Part shown: one piece after another, positions 26,725-40,372 of the stretch
How positions within the stretch are numbered: the first letter of the stretch is position 1
Layout of the letters: the number at the start of each line of letters is the position of its first letter
NCBI RefSeq assembly: GCF_009792795.1
Contig: NZ_VKHQ01000003.1
Span: forward strand, 611,601-675,600
From: Cognatiluteimonas profundi
GTDB taxonomy: Bacteria > Pseudomonadota > Gammaproteobacteria > Xanthomonadales > Xanthomonadaceae
Direction of reading: 5' to 3'
DNA: 64,000 bases
Notes under the pieces: model-generated
What the model saw: only the letters and a program-made list of their open reading frames with translations
The model's database searches: none
Told to the model about the DNA's origin: nothing
Translations under genes and position numbers: made by a program

Positions 26725-26789
26725 AGCGTCTCTGTTAATCCGGGGGCGGGATCTGCTTCAGCCCCGGTTGGGGCGCCGCTGGCGACCGG

Positions 26790-27224
26790 CTACAGGCGGG
26801 AATGCCAGCTGTCGACCGCCTCGCGGATCATCGTGTAGGCCTTTTCGAAGGCAGCCCGGTCGCGACCATAGGGGTCTGGAATGGGCACATCCCCCTGCCA
26901 GCGGCCCAGGAGGAAGGTCTTCCCCCGTGCGTGCGGAGCCAGCGCCTGGATGGCCGACACATGGCGCCGGTCCATGGCGATCACCATGTCGGCGGCGCTG
27001 ATCATGTCCTGGGACACCTGCCGCGCCACATGACCCGCTGCCGACAACCCGTTTGCCGCGAGGACCGATTCGGCCATCGGGTCGATGGACTGCCCAACCA
27101 GTGCCGCCAGGCCGGCGGACTCGACCTGCTTGTCCTTGCCACGCAAGCGATCGCGCAACAGGTATTCGGCGGTGGGACTGCGGCAGATGTTGCCGACGCA
27201 CACAATCAGGACGCGGTTGATCAT
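26790..27224 (-). CDS. Low-molecular-weight protein-tyrosine phosphatase (Wzb-like)
   Basis: 144 residues, the normal length. The P-loop CVGNICRS supplies the nucleophile Cys9 and Arg15 (CX5R). The general acid is Asp117 in IPDPYG. It would dephosphorylate the tyrosine cluster of the BY-kinase encoded at 21740-23995, a pairing required for polymer production in many capsule systems. It is the first gene of the polysaccharide locus in reading direction and starts about 55 bp after the tRNA-Thr terminator, so the locus promoter should lie in or near that interval. Confidence 0.93.
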   Translation of the reverse strand: MINRVLIVCVGNICRSPTAEYLLRDRLRGKDKQVESAGLAALVGQSIDPMAESVLAANGLSAAGHVARQVSQDMISAADMVIAMDRRHVSAIQALAPHARGKTFLLGRWQGDVPIPDPYGRDRAAFEKAYTMIREAVDSWHSRL

Positions 27225-27277
27225 CCGGACAGTTTAACGAACGCCTGCCTGCTCAAGCCGATGGCCGGGCCATGGCC

Positions 27278-27304
27278 AAAAAAAAGCCCGCGCAAGCGGG
27301 CTTT
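27278..27304 (-). terminator. Rho-independent terminator downstream of tRNA-Thr
   Basis: On the minus strand AAAGCCCGC, loop TTGC, GCGGGCTTT and a further run of T form a textbook intrinsic terminator. It lies about 55 bp beyond the 3' end of the tRNA and ends its transcript before the polysaccharide locus. Confidence 0.92.
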
Positions 27305-27357
27305 GAAAATCCCCAAGTCCAGCAACGGGAGACCCGGTGCCGCCTGCGGGGAGTCAA

Positions 27358-27433
27358 TGGTGCCGGAAATAGGAATCGAACCTACGACCTACGCATTACG
27401 AATGCGCCGCTCTACCAACTGAGCTATTCCGGC
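27358..27433 (-). tRNA. tRNA-Thr (anticodon CGT)
   Basis: 76 nt including an encoded CCA. The minus strand starts GCCGGAATAGCTCAGTTGG, has the D-arm, an anticodon loop TTCGTAA with anticodon CGT on the stem GCGCA/TGCGT, then T-arm GGTTCGATTCC and acceptor TCCGGC. All cloverleaf arms pair. A consensus promoter lies just upstream and a terminator downstream, so it is a monocistronic tRNA gene. Confidence 0.97.
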
Positions 27434-27443
27434 GTGGACGCGA

Positions 27444-27472
27444 AGTGTAGGCAGGGCGCCGCACGGGGTCAA
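27444..27472 (-). promoter_or_regulatory. Sigma-70 promoter of tRNA-Thr
   Basis: On the minus strand TTGACC (27472-27467) and TACACT (27449-27444) are separated by exactly 17 bp and are followed by a GC-rich discriminator. Transcription would begin only a few bases before the tRNA 5' end at 27433. It sits right behind the ispH stop. Confidence 0.8.
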
Positions 27473-27480
27473 TGAAACCG

Positions 27481-28431
27481 CTAGTCGACCAGCTGTACCC
27501 GCAGTTCCCTGGGCAGGGCAAACACCATGTCTTCCGGCTTGCCGTCCAGTTCATGCACCGATCCTGCGCCCAGCTCGCGCAAGCGGTCGATGACGCCCTG
27601 CACCAGCACCTCCGGCGCGGATGCGCCAGCGCTGACGCCAACGTGCGTGCGGCCGTCGAGCCATGCCGGGTCGATCTCCCCGGCACCATCGATCAGGTAT
27701 GCATCGATGCCTTCGCGCTCCGCCAGTTCGCGCAGGCGGTTGGAATTGGAGCTGTTGGGCGAGCCGACGATCAGCACCAGGTCGCACTGTGCCGCGAGTT
27801 CGCGCACGGCGTCCTGTCGGTTCTGCGTCGCATAGCAGATGTCGTCGTTGCGCGGTCCCTGGATCGCCGGGAACCTCTCGCGCAACGCGGAGATGATATT
27901 GCGGGTGTCATCGACGGACAGCGTCGTCTGCGTCGTATAGGCCAGGTTGCCCGGTTGTCCCACGACCAGCCGCGCCACGTCGTCGAGCGCCTCGACCAGG
28001 TAGATCCGGCCCAGGCCGACGTCGTTGCGCCACTGCCCCATCGTCCCTTCCACCTCCGGGTGGCCCGCATGGCCAACCAGCACCATGTCCCGCCCCGCCC
28101 GGCATTGCCGCGCGACTTCCAGGTGCACCTTGGTCACCAGTGGGCAGGTGGCATCGAATATCTTCAGTCCGCGCTGCGAGGCGACGCTGCGCACCGACTG
28201 CGACACGCCGTGCGCGCTGAAGATGACGGTCGCGCCATCAGGCACCTCGTCGAGTTCTTCGACGAAGATCGCGCCGCGACGCTTGAGGTCGTCCACGACG
28301 TAACGGTTGTGGACGACTTCATGGCGCACGTAGATGGGCGCGCCCAGCGTCTCGAGGGCGCGGTTGACGATCTCGATGGCGCGATCGACGCCGGCGCAGA
28401 ATCCACGCGGGTTGGCGAGGGTGATGTCCAT
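27481..28431 (-). CDS. ispH: 4-hydroxy-3-methylbut-2-enyl diphosphate reductase
   Basis: 316 residues from ATG 28431 ([19 protein letters not shown]); the longer frame to 28620 only overlaps lspA. It carries out the last step of the MEP isoprenoid pathway, reducing HMBPP to IPP and DMAPP with a [4Fe-4S] cluster. The three cluster cysteines are visible: Cys12 in GFCAG, the DATCPLV cysteine near 95, and [11 protein letters not shown] near 190. The substrate-binding SPNSSNS motif follows. The gene lies 7 bp after lspA in the ileS-lspA-ispH run that is common in Proteobacteria. Confidence 0.96.
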   Translation of the reverse strand: MDITLANPRGFCAGVDRAIEIVNRALETLGAPIYVRHEVVHNRYVVDDLKRRGAIFVEELDEVPDGATVIFSAHGVSQSVRSVASQRGLKIFDATCPLVTKVHLEVARQCRAGRDMVLVGHAGHPEVEGTMGQWRNDVGLGRIYLVEALDDVARLVVGQPGNLAYTTQTTLSVDDTRNIISALRERFPAIQGPRNDDICYATQNRQDAVRELAAQCDLVLIVGSPNSSNSNRLRELAEREGIDAYLIDGAGEIDPAWLDGRTHVGVSAGASAPEVLVQGVIDRLRELGAGSVHELDGKPEDMVFALPRELRVQLVD

Positions 28432-28438
28432 GCGCGGA

Positions 28439-28933
28439 TTATCCCGCGTCCTGCGCCGGCTTGCCTTGCAGCAGGCCAAACAGGCCGATGCCGATGGCGC
28501 CGGCGACGATCGCCGAATCGGCGAGGTTGAAGGCGGGCCAGTAATGGTCGTGCCAGTACCACTGGATGAAGTCGACCACGTGCCCATGCAGCAGCCGGTC
28601 GATGACGTTGCCGATCGCACCGCCGATCACCAGCGCGAATGGCGCAGCCGTCCTCCAGTCGGCGCGTGGCGTCCGCGCCAGCATCCGCCCCAGCAGCCCG
28701 CTGATCACCAGTGCCAGCACGATGAACACGTACTTCTGCCAGCCCCCCGCATCGCTGAGGAAGCTGAAGGCGGCGCCCTCGTTGTACGTCCGGAACCAGT
28801 TCCAGACACCGGGGATCACCGGCACCTGCTGGAACTCCGGCAACGTCGCGAGCACCCAGGCCTTGCTGAACTGGTCCAGCACCACAACGATCGCCGAGAG
28901 CCCGAGCCAGGGCAGCGCATTGTTCCGCTCCAT
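28439..28933 (-). CDS. lspA: Lipoprotein signal peptidase (signal peptidase II)
   Basis: 164 residues with four membrane helices. The aspartyl protease pair is Asp112 in GNVIDRL and Asp139 in FNLADS. It cleaves the signal peptides of diacylated prolipoproteins such as the outer-membrane factors and PstS2 of this window. ATG 28933 shares its A with the ileS stop (TGATG) and has AGGAGG eight bases upstream, inside the end of ileS. The GTG at 28942 is too close to that ribosome-binding site to be the start. Confidence 0.95.
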   Translation of the reverse strand: MERNNALPWLGLSAIVVVLDQFSKAWVLATLPEFQQVPVIPGVWNWFRTYNEGAAFSFLSDAGGWQKYVFIVLALVISGLLGRMLARTPRADWRTAAPFALVIGGAIGNVIDRLLHGHVVDFIQWYWHDHYWPAFNLADSAIVAGAIGIGLFGLLQGKPAQDAG

Positions 28934-31791
28934 CAGAACCACCTCCTGGTCTCACCCGGTCCATCGACATTGGACACGCAGCGCGTGCACAGGTCCGGAT
29001 GTTCGCCGTTCGTGCCGACGTCGGCACGTCGCTGCCAGCAACGGATGCATTTCGGCTTGTCCGAGACGCTCGCGCTGACGCCGATCTCCATCGCCGCATC
29101 GTCCACATGCAGGTGGACGTCGCCGCTGATCAGCAGGAACCGCAGCTCGTCGATCATCGGCGACAGCCAGTTGCGATCGGCAACGCCACAGTGCAATTCG
29201 ATTTCCGCATCGAGCGCGGCACCGATCTCGCCATTGGCGCGCATCGGCTCCAGCACCTTGGCGATGCGCTCGCGCAACTCGAGCAGGCGGTCGAAATCGG
29301 CGGCAGACAGCACCGCATCGCCGTCGGACGCGTCGAGGCCGGTGTACCAGGTCGCGAACAGCACGTTGCCCTCGCGCTCGCCCGGCAGGTAACGCCACAT
29401 CTCGTCGGCGGTGAAGCCGAGGATGGGCGCGATCCAGCGCACGAATGCCTCGGCGATATGGAACATCGCGCTCTGCGCGGAGCGGCGTCCGGGCGAATCC
29501 TCGCCCATCGTGTACACGCGGTCCTTGGTGACGTCCAGGTACAACGCGCCGAGATCGACGCTGCAGAAGTTGGAGATGGAATGCACGACCTCGGCGAAGT
29601 CGTAGCGCGCGTAGGCATCGGCGATCCTGCCCTGCAGCTCGGCCGCGCGCTGGACGATCCAGCGATCCAGCGCAACCATGTCGCCGGTCGCAACCAGGTG
29701 CCGCGCGGGATCGAATCCATGCAGGTTGCCAAGGACGAACCGCGCGGTGTTGCGGATGCGCCGGTAGGCGTCGCCCGTGCGCTTGAGGATTTCGTCGGAC
29801 AGCGACATCTCGTTGCGATAGTCGGTCGACAGGATCCACAGGCGCAGGATGTCCGCGCCGAGCTTGCCGATGATGTCCTGCGGTTCGATGCCGTTGCCAA
29901 GCGACTTCGACATCTTGCGGCCGTGCGCATCGACGGTGAAGCCATGCGTCAGGCAGTTGAGGTAGGGCGCCTGTCCGTCCATCGCCACCCCGGTGAGCAG
30001 CGAGGACTGGAACCAGCCGCGATGCTGGTCGGATCCTTCCAGGTACAGGTCGGCCGGCTTGCGCAATCCATCGCCAGCGCGCTTGGCCAGCACGCAGGCG
30101 TGGGTGACGCCCGAGTCGAACCACACGTCCAGGATGTCGGTCACTTTTTCGTAGCGCGGGGCGTCATCGCCCAGCAGCGTTGCCGGATCCAGCGCGTACC
30201 ACGCGTCGACACCGTCGCGTTCGACCATGTCCGCAACCTGGCGCATCAACGCCGGCGTGTCGGGATGCGGCTGCCCGCTCTCGCGATCGAAGAACAGCGC
30301 GATCGGAACGCCCCACGTGCGCTGGCGGGAGATGCACCAGTCCGGACGCCCTTCGATCATGCCGAAGATGCGCGCCTGGCCCCACTCCGGGATCCAGCCG
30401 ACCTGCGCGATCGCCGCCAGCGCGTCGCGACGCAGGCCGGCCTGTTCCATCGAGATGAACCACTGCGGCGTGGCGCGGAATGCCACCGGCGTGCGATGCC
30501 GCCAGCAATGCGGATAGCTGTGGGTGATCGTGGCGAAGGCGAGCAGCGAGCCGTTGCCGCGCAGGCCTTCGACGATGGCGTCGTTGGCCTTCCAGATGTG
30601 GGTGCCGGCCAATGCGTGGTCGCCCAGTGGCGGCGTCGATGGCAGGTAGACGCCGCGGCTGTCGACGGGATTGAGCTGCGCCGCGCCGTACTGCTCGACC
30701 AGTCCGTAACGCTGGCCGACGACGAAGTCGTCCTGGCCATGTCCGGGCGCGGTATGCACGGCGCCGGTGCCTTCCTCGGCCGACACGTGGTCGCCCAGCA
30801 GCAACGGGATCTCGCGCTCCGCATAGAACGGGTGCTGCAGTCGCTGGCCTTCGAGGTCGACGCCGCGCGCGCGGCCGTGCACGACGACGTCATCCACGCC
30901 ATAGCGCTGCAGCGCGCGTGCCGCCAGCGCCTCGGCCAGCACCAGCCATTGGCGATGGCCGTCGCGTGCCGGGCCTTCGACGAGGGCGTAGTCGAGCTCC
31001 GGCCCCAGGGTGACGGCAAGGCTTGCCGGCAACGTCCACGGCGTCGTCGTCCAGATCGGGACGGCGATATCCACGCCGTCGGGCAAGGTCGCCGCGAATG
31101 CCGAGGCCAGGGCCTGCGGCTGGCGCGCGCGATAGGCAACGTCGACGGCGGGGGATTTCTTGTCCTGGTACTCGATCTCCGCCTCGGCCAGCGCCGAGCC
31201 GCAATCGAAGCACCAGTGCACCGGCTTGACGCCGCGCGCGAGGTGGCCACGCTCGATGATCGACGCCAGCGCGCGCAACATCTCGGCTTCGTAGCCGAAG
31301 TCCATCGTGCGATACGGATGCTGCCAGTCGCCGATCACGCCCAGGCGCTGGAAGTCCACGCGCTGCACGTCGATTTGTGCATTGGCGTACTCGCGGCATT
31401 TGGCGCGGAAGGCTTCGGCGTCGAGCTTGTCGCCGACCTTGCCCCACTTCTTCTCGATCGCGATCTCGATCGGCAACCCGTGGCAATCCCAGCCAGGCAC
31501 GTAGGGCGCGTCGAAGCCTGCGAGCAGCTTCGACTTGACGACCGCATCCTTGAGCACCTTGTTGACCGCATGGCCCAGGTGGATCGCACCGTTGGCGTAC
31601 GGCGGGCCATCGTGCAGGACGAAGGAGGGCCGACCGCGAACCTGCTCGCGCAGCCGCGCGTAGAGGCCTTCGTCCTGCCAGCGCTTGAGCGTTTCAGGCT
31701 CGCGCTTGGGAAGATCGCCGCGCATCGGGAAATCCGTCGCGGGCAGGAGGATGGTCGCCTTGTAGCGGAGGTTGCTTGGATCCTGGGTCAC
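28933..31791 (-). CDS. ileS: Isoleucyl-tRNA synthetase
   Basis: 952 residues, class I aminoacyl-tRNA synthetase. The HIGH-type motif is HLGH at 71-74; KMSKSLGNG supplies the second signature near 620. The editing CP1 domain lies between. The C-terminus has the zinc site CIRCWQRR...LCTRC, which marks the bacterial form with the zinc tail. GTG 31791 overlaps the ribF stop (GTGA), with AGG eight bases upstream. It stands in the usual ribF-ileS-lspA-ispH order. Nothing unusual. Confidence 0.97.
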   Translation of the reverse strand: MTQDPSNLRYKATILLPATDFPMRGDLPKREPETLKRWQDEGLYARLREQVRGRPSFVLHDGPPYANGAIHLGHAVNKVLKDAVVKSKLLAGFDAPYVPGWDCHGLPIEIAIEKKWGKVGDKLDAEAFRAKCREYANAQIDVQRVDFQRLGVIGDWQHPYRTMDFGYEAEMLRALASIIERGHLARGVKPVHWCFDCGSALAEAEIEYQDKKSPAVDVAYRARQPQALASAFAATLPDGVDIAVPIWTTTPWTLPASLAVTLGPELDYALVEGPARDGHRQWLVLAEALAARALQRYGVDDVVVHGRARGVDLEGQRLQHPFYAEREIPLLLGDHVSAEEGTGAVHTAPGHGQDDFVVGQRYGLVEQYGAAQLNPVDSRGVYLPSTPPLGDHALAGTHIWKANDAIVEGLRGNGSLLAFATITHSYPHCWRHRTPVAFRATPQWFISMEQAGLRRDALAAIAQVGWIPEWGQARIFGMIEGRPDWCISRQRTWGVPIALFFDRESGQPHPDTPALMRQVADMVERDGVDAWYALDPATLLGDDAPRYEKVTDILDVWFDSGVTHACVLAKRAGDGLRKPADLYLEGSDQHRGWFQSSLLTGVAMDGQAPYLNCLTHGFTVDAHGRKMSKSLGNGIEPQDIIGKLGADILRLWILSTDYRNEMSLSDEILKRTGDAYRRIRNTARFVLGNLHGFDPARHLVATGDMVALDRWIVQRAAELQGRIADAYARYDFAEVVHSISNFCSVDLGALYLDVTKDRVYTMGEDSPGRRSAQSAMFHIAEAFVRWIAPILGFTADEMWRYLPGEREGNVLFATWYTGLDASDGDAVLSAADFDRLLELRERIAKVLEPMRANGEIGAALDAEIELHCGVADRNWLSPMIDELRFLLISGDVHLHVDDAAMEIGVSASVSDKPKCIRCWQRRADVGTNGEHPDLCTRCVSNVDGPGETRRWF

Positions 31792-32738
31792 GCGCAGGCC
31801 TGCCTGGGAAGATCATCGAGTAGGGCGCGCGCCTGCATGGCGTCGCGATGCATCTGCGCGACCATGGTCGGCAGATCGCGGAATGTTTCCTCGTCGCGCA
31901 GCTTGGCCTTGATCTCGACATCGATCCGGCGCCCATACAGGTCGCCATCGAAATCGAACAGGTGCGCTTCGAGCAACGGCTCGGTGCCGCCGACGGTGGG
32001 CCGGGTTCCGACGCTGACCACCGACGGCCAGGCCTTGTCGTCGATGCCATGCACCATGGCCGCGAAGATGCCGGACACCGGTGGCCTCTTCGAATGGAAT
32101 CGCAGGTTGGCCGTGGGATATCCCAGCGTGTGCCCCAGCCGGTTGCCATGCACCACGCGCCCCTGGACGGAATACGGTCGGCCGAGCAGCCGTGCCGTCG
32201 TCTCGAAATCGCCCGATGACAGTGCATGGCGCACCCGCGTGCTGGAGACGCGCTCGCCATCCAGCGACACGGGATCGACCGCGCCCGCCGTGAATCCGCA
32301 TTCGGCGCCAAGGCGCTGGAGTGTCTCCAGGTCGCCCGTGCGGTCGTGGCCGAAACGAAATCCCGGGCCCACCCAGACTTCGCGCGCGCGCAGGCGCTGC
32401 GCGATCACATTGCGCACGAATGCATCCGGCGGCATCGATGCAAGCGCTGCGTTGAAGCGCAGCAATCCCACGACATCGATCCCCAGTGCCCGCAGGCCCT
32501 CGATCCTGGCGCGAGGCGGCGTCAATCGGGCCGGCGGTGCGCCGGTGCCGAAGAACTCGCGTGGGAGCGGCTCGAAACTCAGCGCCACGGATGGAAGCCG
32601 CAGTTCACGCGCACGCGCGACCGCGTGGCGCACCAGTACGCGATGGCCGAGATGCAAGCCGTCGAACGCGCCGATGCAGACCACGCTGCCTTGGGGGCAC
32701 AAGGGCCCGCCTTCGACGTCACGGAACAGCCTGCTCAT
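31788..32738 (-). CDS. ribF: Bifunctional riboflavin kinase / FMN adenylyltransferase
   Basis: 316 residues from ATG 32738, with AGGG five bases upstream; an in-frame ATG at 32759 would add only seven residues. The N-terminal FAD synthetase half has the nucleotidyltransferase motif [10 protein letters not shown] (23-32) and the STRVR loop. The C-terminal riboflavin kinase half has [18 protein letters not shown] and LGYPTANL. It makes FMN and FAD from riboflavin. Its stop overlaps the ileS GTG start. Confidence 0.96.
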   Translation of the reverse strand: MSRLFRDVEGGPLCPQGSVVCIGAFDGLHLGHRVLVRHAVARARELRLPSVALSFEPLPREFFGTGAPPARLTPPRARIEGLRALGIDVVGLLRFNAALASMPPDAFVRNVIAQRLRAREVWVGPGFRFGHDRTGDLETLQRLGAECGFTAGAVDPVSLDGERVSSTRVRHALSSGDFETTARLLGRPYSVQGRVVHGNRLGHTLGYPTANLRFHSKRPPVSGIFAAMVHGIDDKAWPSVVSVGTRPTVGGTEPLLEAHLFDFDGDLYGRRIDVEIKAKLRDEETFRDLPTMVAQMHRDAMQARALLDDLPRQACA

Positions 32739-32770
32739 TGAACCCTGAAGTATAGCCATCCGCTCCAGGC

Positions 32771-34378
32771 TCAATGCTCGCGCAGCTCGCGCCAGCGGAA
32801 TCCGACCAGCACCATCGCCGCCAGGTAGACCAGTCCCCCACCGATCACCAGCACGCCGAGCCAGATGAGGCGATCGGTCAACGGAACGACGGTGAAATCC
32901 GGTGCCCAATGGCGTCCGGCGAGCAACGCAGCCGCCATCGCAGCGCAGGCCGTCGACAGCCGCAGCACGAAGCGCCCCCACCCGGGTTGCCGTTCGTACA
33001 CCCCTGCCTTTCCGAGCCAGCGCCAGAGCAGTGCCAGGTTGAGATAGCTCGCAACGGCGCTCGCAAGCCCCAGTGCGAAGTGCAGGCCCGGCACGCGCGC
33101 GAGCGCTGCGAGGATCGAGCCCTGCTGCAGATCCCGCGGAACCCAGAGATGGAACAGGATCGCGAGGAAGATGACGTTGAACACCATGTTCGCCACCAGC
33201 GACGCGACGCCGGCACGCACCGGCGTCCGGGTGTCCTGGCGCGCATAGAACGCGGGCAGGATCACCTTCACCAGCGCGAAAGCCGGCAGGCCGAAGCTCA
33301 GGCCGAACACCGACAAGGCCGCCATCCGTGTATCGAAGGGCTTGAACTGCCCGTGCTGGAACAGCGTGGCGACCAGCGGCACGGACAGCAGCATCAGGCC
33401 GAGCATCGCCGGGACGGCGATCATCAGCGTCGTGCGCAGCCCCCAGTCCAGCGCCTTGGAAAATCCCGCGTGGTCGGTGTTGACGTGGTGGCGCGACAGC
33501 GTCGGCAGGATGACGGTGCCCAGGGCGATACCGAATACGCCCAGTGGCAATTCAAGGAATCGATCGGCCTGGGACAGCCAGGTCTGCGAACCGGCCACCA
33601 GCAGGGACGCGATCACGGTGTCGAGCAGCAGGTTGATCTGCGCGACCGACGATCCGAACAGGGTCGGCACCATCAGCCGCATCACCCTGCGCACATCCGG
33701 ATGACGGGCGCCCCAGCGCGGCAGCGCCAGCAGGTCGAGTTTCCCCAGTTGCGGCAGCAGGAACAGCAGCTGCACGATGCCGCCGATGAGGATCGCCCAT
33801 CCCAGCGCAAGGATCGGTGTCTGCAACAGCGGCGACAGCCACAGCGCGGCGGCGATCATGCACAGGTTGAGGATGACCGGCGCCAGGGCCGGCATGCCGA
33901 AGCGATGGAAACTGTTCAGTGCGCCCCCGGCCAAGGCCGTCAGCGAAACGAACATCAGGAACGGGAACGTCAGCCGCAGCAGCTGCACCGTGAGTGCGAA
34001 CTTCTGCGGCTCGTCGACGGCGCCGGGCGAAAACAGCATGGCGACCTGCGGGGTGAACAACATCCCCAGCCCCACGACCACCAGCAGGACGCCGCCCAGG
34101 GTGCCCGCCGTACGCGAGATCAGCGTTTTCAGGTCCGCGTGCGGGCGTGTCTCCTTGATCTCGGTGAACACCGGCACGAAGGCGGTCGTGAAGGAGCCTT
34201 CGGCGAACAGGCGTCGCATGAAATTGGGGATGCGGAAGGCGACCCAGAAGGCGTCGGTGGCCGCATTGGCGCCGAAGACGCTGCTGATGACGATGTCCCG
34301 CACCAGGCCGAAGACCCGGCTGACCATGGTCATGCTGCCGAACGAAAGCAGCCCCCTGAGCATGTTCGGGCGGCTCAT
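32771..34378 (-). CDS. murJ: Lipid II flippase MurJ (MviN)
   Basis: 535 residues with about 14 membrane helices of the MOP superfamily. It begins MSRPNMLRGLLSFGSMTMVSRVFG with the RVFGLVRD motif of MurJ. ATG 34378 has GGAGG eight bases upstream; the frame beyond lacks support. It translocates lipid II for peptidoglycan synthesis across the inner membrane. It is divergent from rpsT, with about 130 bp between the two starts, and is followed 32 bp later by ribF. This link between rpsT, murJ, ribF and ileS is standard for Gammaproteobacteria. Confidence 0.96.
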   Translation of the reverse strand: MSRPNMLRGLLSFGSMTMVSRVFGLVRDIVISSVFGANAATDAFWVAFRIPNFMRRLFAEGSFTTAFVPVFTEIKETRPHADLKTLISRTAGTLGGVLLVVVGLGMLFTPQVAMLFSPGAVDEPQKFALTVQLLRLTFPFLMFVSLTALAGGALNSFHRFGMPALAPVILNLCMIAAALWLSPLLQTPILALGWAILIGGIVQLLFLLPQLGKLDLLALPRWGARHPDVRRVMRLMVPTLFGSSVAQINLLLDTVIASLLVAGSQTWLSQADRFLELPLGVFGIALGTVILPTLSRHHVNTDHAGFSKALDWGLRTTLMIAVPAMLGLMLLSVPLVATLFQHGQFKPFDTRMAALSVFGLSFGLPAFALVKVILPAFYARQDTRTPVRAGVASLVANMVFNVIFLAILFHLWVPRDLQQGSILAALARVPGLHFALGLASAVASYLNLALLWRWLGKAGVYERQPGWGRFVLRLSTACAAMAAALLAGRHWAPDFTVVPLTDRLIWLGVLVIGGGLVYLAAMVLVGFRWRELREH

Positions 34379-34411
34379 CGGCCCGCCTCCCGGGTTCCTG
34401 GCGATTGTGCG

Positions 34412-34440
34412 TTGACCCAAGTCACTGAATCCCCCATACT
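34412..34440 (+). promoter_or_regulatory. Sigma-70 promoter of rpsT
   Basis: TTGACC (34412-34417) and CATACT (34435-34440) are 17 bp apart, giving a start near 34447 and a 5' leader of about 60 nt before the GTG start of rpsT. Direction fits rpsT and not the divergent murJ. Confidence 0.7.
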
Positions 34441-34506
34441 TTCCTGTCTACCGGCGCGAATCTCCGCCCCACCTTCAGCTCCAACCAACATTCTCAGGAT
34501 TCCATC

Positions 34507-34776
34507 GTGGCCAACATCAAGTCCGCAAAGAAGCGCGCCAAGCAGGCTGTCGTGCGCAATGCCCGCAACGCAGGCCAGCGCTCGATGCTGCGCACCGCCG
34601 TCAAGAAGGTGCTCAAGGCGCTCGAAGCCAATGACGCCGCCGGCGCGAACGCCGCTTTCGCCGTCGCCCAGCCGATCCTCGATCGCTTCAGCGCGCGCGG
34701 CCTGATCCACAAGAACAAGGCTGCACGGCACAAGAGCCGCCTGACGGCTCGCATCAAGGCGCTGCAAGCCGCCTGA
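34507..34776 (+). CDS. rpsT: 30S ribosomal protein S20
   Basis: 89 residues, strongly basic and Ala/Lys rich: [16 protein letters not shown] at the start and [13 protein letters not shown] at the end, as in S20 of other bacteria. It binds 16S rRNA early in 30S assembly. The start is GTG 34507 with AGGA seven bases upstream; non-ATG starts are known for rpsT and support autoregulated translation. A promoter is seen upstream and a strong terminator directly after, so it is monocistronic. Confidence 0.98.
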   Translation: MANIKSAKKRAKQAVVRNARNAGQRSMLRTAVKKVLKALEANDAAGANAAFAVAQPILDRFSARGLIHKNKAARHKSRLTARIKALQAA

Positions 34777-34798
34777 GTCAACTGCCGGCAGGCAATTG

Positions 34799-34826
34799 AA
34801 AAACCCGGCTCCGGCCGGGTTTTTTG
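34799..34826 (+). terminator. Terminator of rpsT (probably bidirectional with obgE)
   Basis: AAAACCCGGC, loop TCCG and GCCGGGTTTTTT form a strong stem followed by T. It lies between the convergent stops of rpsT (34776) and obgE (34844); the A-run on the other arm gives a T-run on the minus strand as well. Confidence 0.92.
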
Positions 34827-34843
34827 TTGTCCCGCACACCCGC

Positions 34844-35959
<1,116 letters not shown>

Positions 35960-35991
35960 TCAGATAGGGGAGGCAGTGGGTCGGGTACAAA

Positions 35992-36019
35992 CAAAAAAGC
36001 CCCGCAGCGCGGGGCTTTC
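35992..36019 (-). terminator. Terminator or attenuator between rpmA and obgE
   Basis: On the minus strand GGAAAGCCCCGC, loop and GCGGGGCTTTTTTG form a strong hairpin with a T-run about 20 bp after the rpmA stop. obgE, 40 bp further, would then depend on read-through or its own promoter. Confidence 0.9.
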
Positions 36020-36038
36020 CTGCGCTCGCCTGGATGGA

Positions 36039-36296
36039 TCAGGCGGCGACGACGCTGACCATGCGGCGCTTCTTCAGGCCCTTGACCGAGAACTCGACCT
36101 TGCCGTCGATCAACGCGAACAAGGTGTGGTCGCGGCCCAGGCCGACGCCCATGCCCGGATGGAACTGCGTGCCGCGCTGGCGGACGATGATGTTGCCGGC
36201 GTCGATGGACTGGCCACCGTAGATCTTCACGCCGAGGTATTTCGGGTTGGAGTCGCGGCCGTTGCGCGAGGAACCTACGCCCTTTTTATGTGCCAT
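36039..36296 (-). CDS. rpmA: 50S ribosomal protein L27
   Basis: 85 residues. [19 protein letters not shown] and [12 protein letters not shown] match L27 exactly in character; the N-terminal tail reaches the peptidyl-transferase centre. Mature N-terminus starts right after Met, as in Proteobacteria (no processed Firmicutes-type extension). It lies 12 bp after rplU in the conserved rplU-rpmA pair. Confidence 0.98.
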   Translation of the reverse strand: MAHKKGVGSSRNGRDSNPKYLGVKIYGGQSIDAGNIIVRQRGTQFHPGMGVGLGRDHTLFALIDGKVEFSVKGLKKRRMVSVVAA

Positions 36297-36308
36297 GGCT
36301 GCTGCTCC

Positions 36309-36629
36309 TTATTTCTTGTCGCCACCGGCAATGCCGGTGATCTCGATTTCGGTGTAATGCTGCCGGTGGCCCATCTGCTTGCGATGGTGCTTGCGGCGGC
36401 GGAACTTGACGATGCGGATCTTGTCGGCGCGGCCGTGGCCGAGCACCTTCGCCGTCACGCTGGAACCCTTCAGGTCCTCACCAAGCTTGACGCCCTCGCC
36501 GTCGCCGAGCATCAGGAGTTGGTCGAACTTGACCTCCTTGCCGGCTTCCAGATCGAGCAATTCGACGCGGAGCCTTTCGCCCTGCATCACGCGGTATTGC
36601 TTACCGCCAGTAACAACAACTGCGTACAT
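36309..36629 (-). CDS. rplU: 50S ribosomal protein L21
   Basis: 106 residues. [20 protein letters not shown] at the start and [20 protein letters not shown] near the end are characteristic of L21, which binds 23S rRNA domains. First gene of the rplU-rpmA unit, preceded by a good sigma-70 promoter at 36694-36723 with a leader of roughly 57 nt. Convergence with uvrA does not occur; the two genes are divergent. Confidence 0.98.
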   Translation of the reverse strand: MYAVVVTGGKQYRVMQGERLRVELLDLEAGKEVKFDQLLMLGDGEGVKLGEDLKGSSVTAKVLGHGRADKIRIVKFRRRKHHRKQMGHRQHYTEIEITGIAGGDKK

Positions 36630-36980
36630 GACCAGACTTCCTCTGTAGTTATTTTTGGTCGCCTGAACGCCGTCGAGGGCGGACAGAAGCGGAATTGTAG
36701 AGGTTTCAGCTAGTTAGGGTCAACTGGGGCGCCGGCCGGCTCGACAGGCCGGCTGTCGCCCCGCCCCCGGGCGGACCGGCAGTCACCATCGGGGCGGCCG
36801 GGCCCCGCCGGGCCGATCCTGAACGGGTCAGCCGGCCGCGGTCTCGGCATCTGCGATGACGCCACCGCAGGCTGGCAAACCCTGCGATTTGCCCCCATCT
36901 GGATGGCTCGCTACCCTCCCCTGTTGGCTCGCGCCTTGCGCCGGCCTTCCCCTGTTGCCGGAACCGAGACCCTGCCCCCG
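36630..36980. other. 351-bp divergent intergenic region between rplU and uvrA
   Basis: It holds the rplU promoter (36694-36723) and then a very GC-rich part with several inverted repeats, for example GCCGGCC-type words at 36731-36763 and around 36797-36830. No clear LexA box for uvrA was recognised by eye. The open frame upstream of uvrA from 36903 is treated as leader. Confidence 0.6.
36694..36723 (-). promoter_or_regulatory. Sigma-70 promoter of rplU-rpmA
   Basis: On the minus strand TTGACC (36723-36718) and TACAAT (36699-36694) are 18 bp apart, a strong match in a GC-rich neighbourhood. Direction and distance fit rplU at 36629. Confidence 0.78.
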
Positions 36981-39856
<2,876 letters not shown>

Positions 39857-39860
<4 letters not shown>

Positions 39861-40363
39861 GCGAAACCAGCAAACCTTCGCCGCAAGGCAGGAAGCCCGC
39901 TCCGCGCAGGAAGCGGGCGACGCCTGCCGCGGATTCGCCGCAACTACCGGCTGGATCCGCGCCCGCAAGCCTGATCCGCGTGCCGCTGTCGGTGCGATGG
40001 CGCGACCTGGACGCCTTCAACCACGTCAACAATTCGAAGTTCCTCAGTTACCTGGAGGAAGCCCGACTGCGCTGGATGATGTCATTGCCTGGCGAATGGA
40101 TCGACGACAACGTCGCACCCGTGGTTGCGGCCGCGCACGTCAACTACCGGCGTCCCATCGAATGGCCGAATGAGATTGTCATCGAGCTGTTCGTCGAACG
40201 GCTCGGTACCACCAGCCTGACGATCGGGCATCGCATCGTCAGCGCACGGGACGACAAGGTGCTCTACGCAGACGGCAACGTGGTGATGGTGTGGATCGGC
40301 AAGCAGGACGGCCAAGCCGCCGGATTGCCCGACATCGTCCGCAAGGCCTGCGCGGGGAATTGA
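39857..40363 (+). CDS. YbgC/FadM-like acyl-CoA thioesterase (hot-dog fold)
   Basis: 168 residues from ATG 39857, coupled to uvrA by a four-base overlap. The first 35 residues are basic and Pro/Ala rich, probably disordered. The hot-dog domain starts with [25 protein letters not shown]; the DxDAFxHVNN motif contains the catalytic Asp52 of the 4-hydroxybenzoyl-CoA thioesterase family. It would hydrolyse acyl-CoA thioesters in the cytoplasm; chain preference is unknown. Link with uvrA is positional only. Confidence 0.85.
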
Positions 40364-40372
40364 ACGGCCCGG

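Noticed and set aside
6367-27433. Idea that the polysaccharide locus is a genomic island inserted at tRNA-Thr
   Set aside because: The locus begins just beyond the tRNA 3' end, but no integrase gene and no direct repeat of the tRNA end near 6370-6935 were seen.
28999-32748. 1249-codon open frame antisense to ileS and ribF
   Set aside because: A mirror frame produced by GC-rich codon bias; its translation is rich in Arg, Gln, Asp and His without domains, while the minus strand holds complete ileS and ribF.
36903-36980. Upstream in-frame extension of uvrA
   Set aside because: The extra 26 residues have no similarity in character to UvrA N-termini, and the normal start [11 protein letters not shown] is present at 36981.
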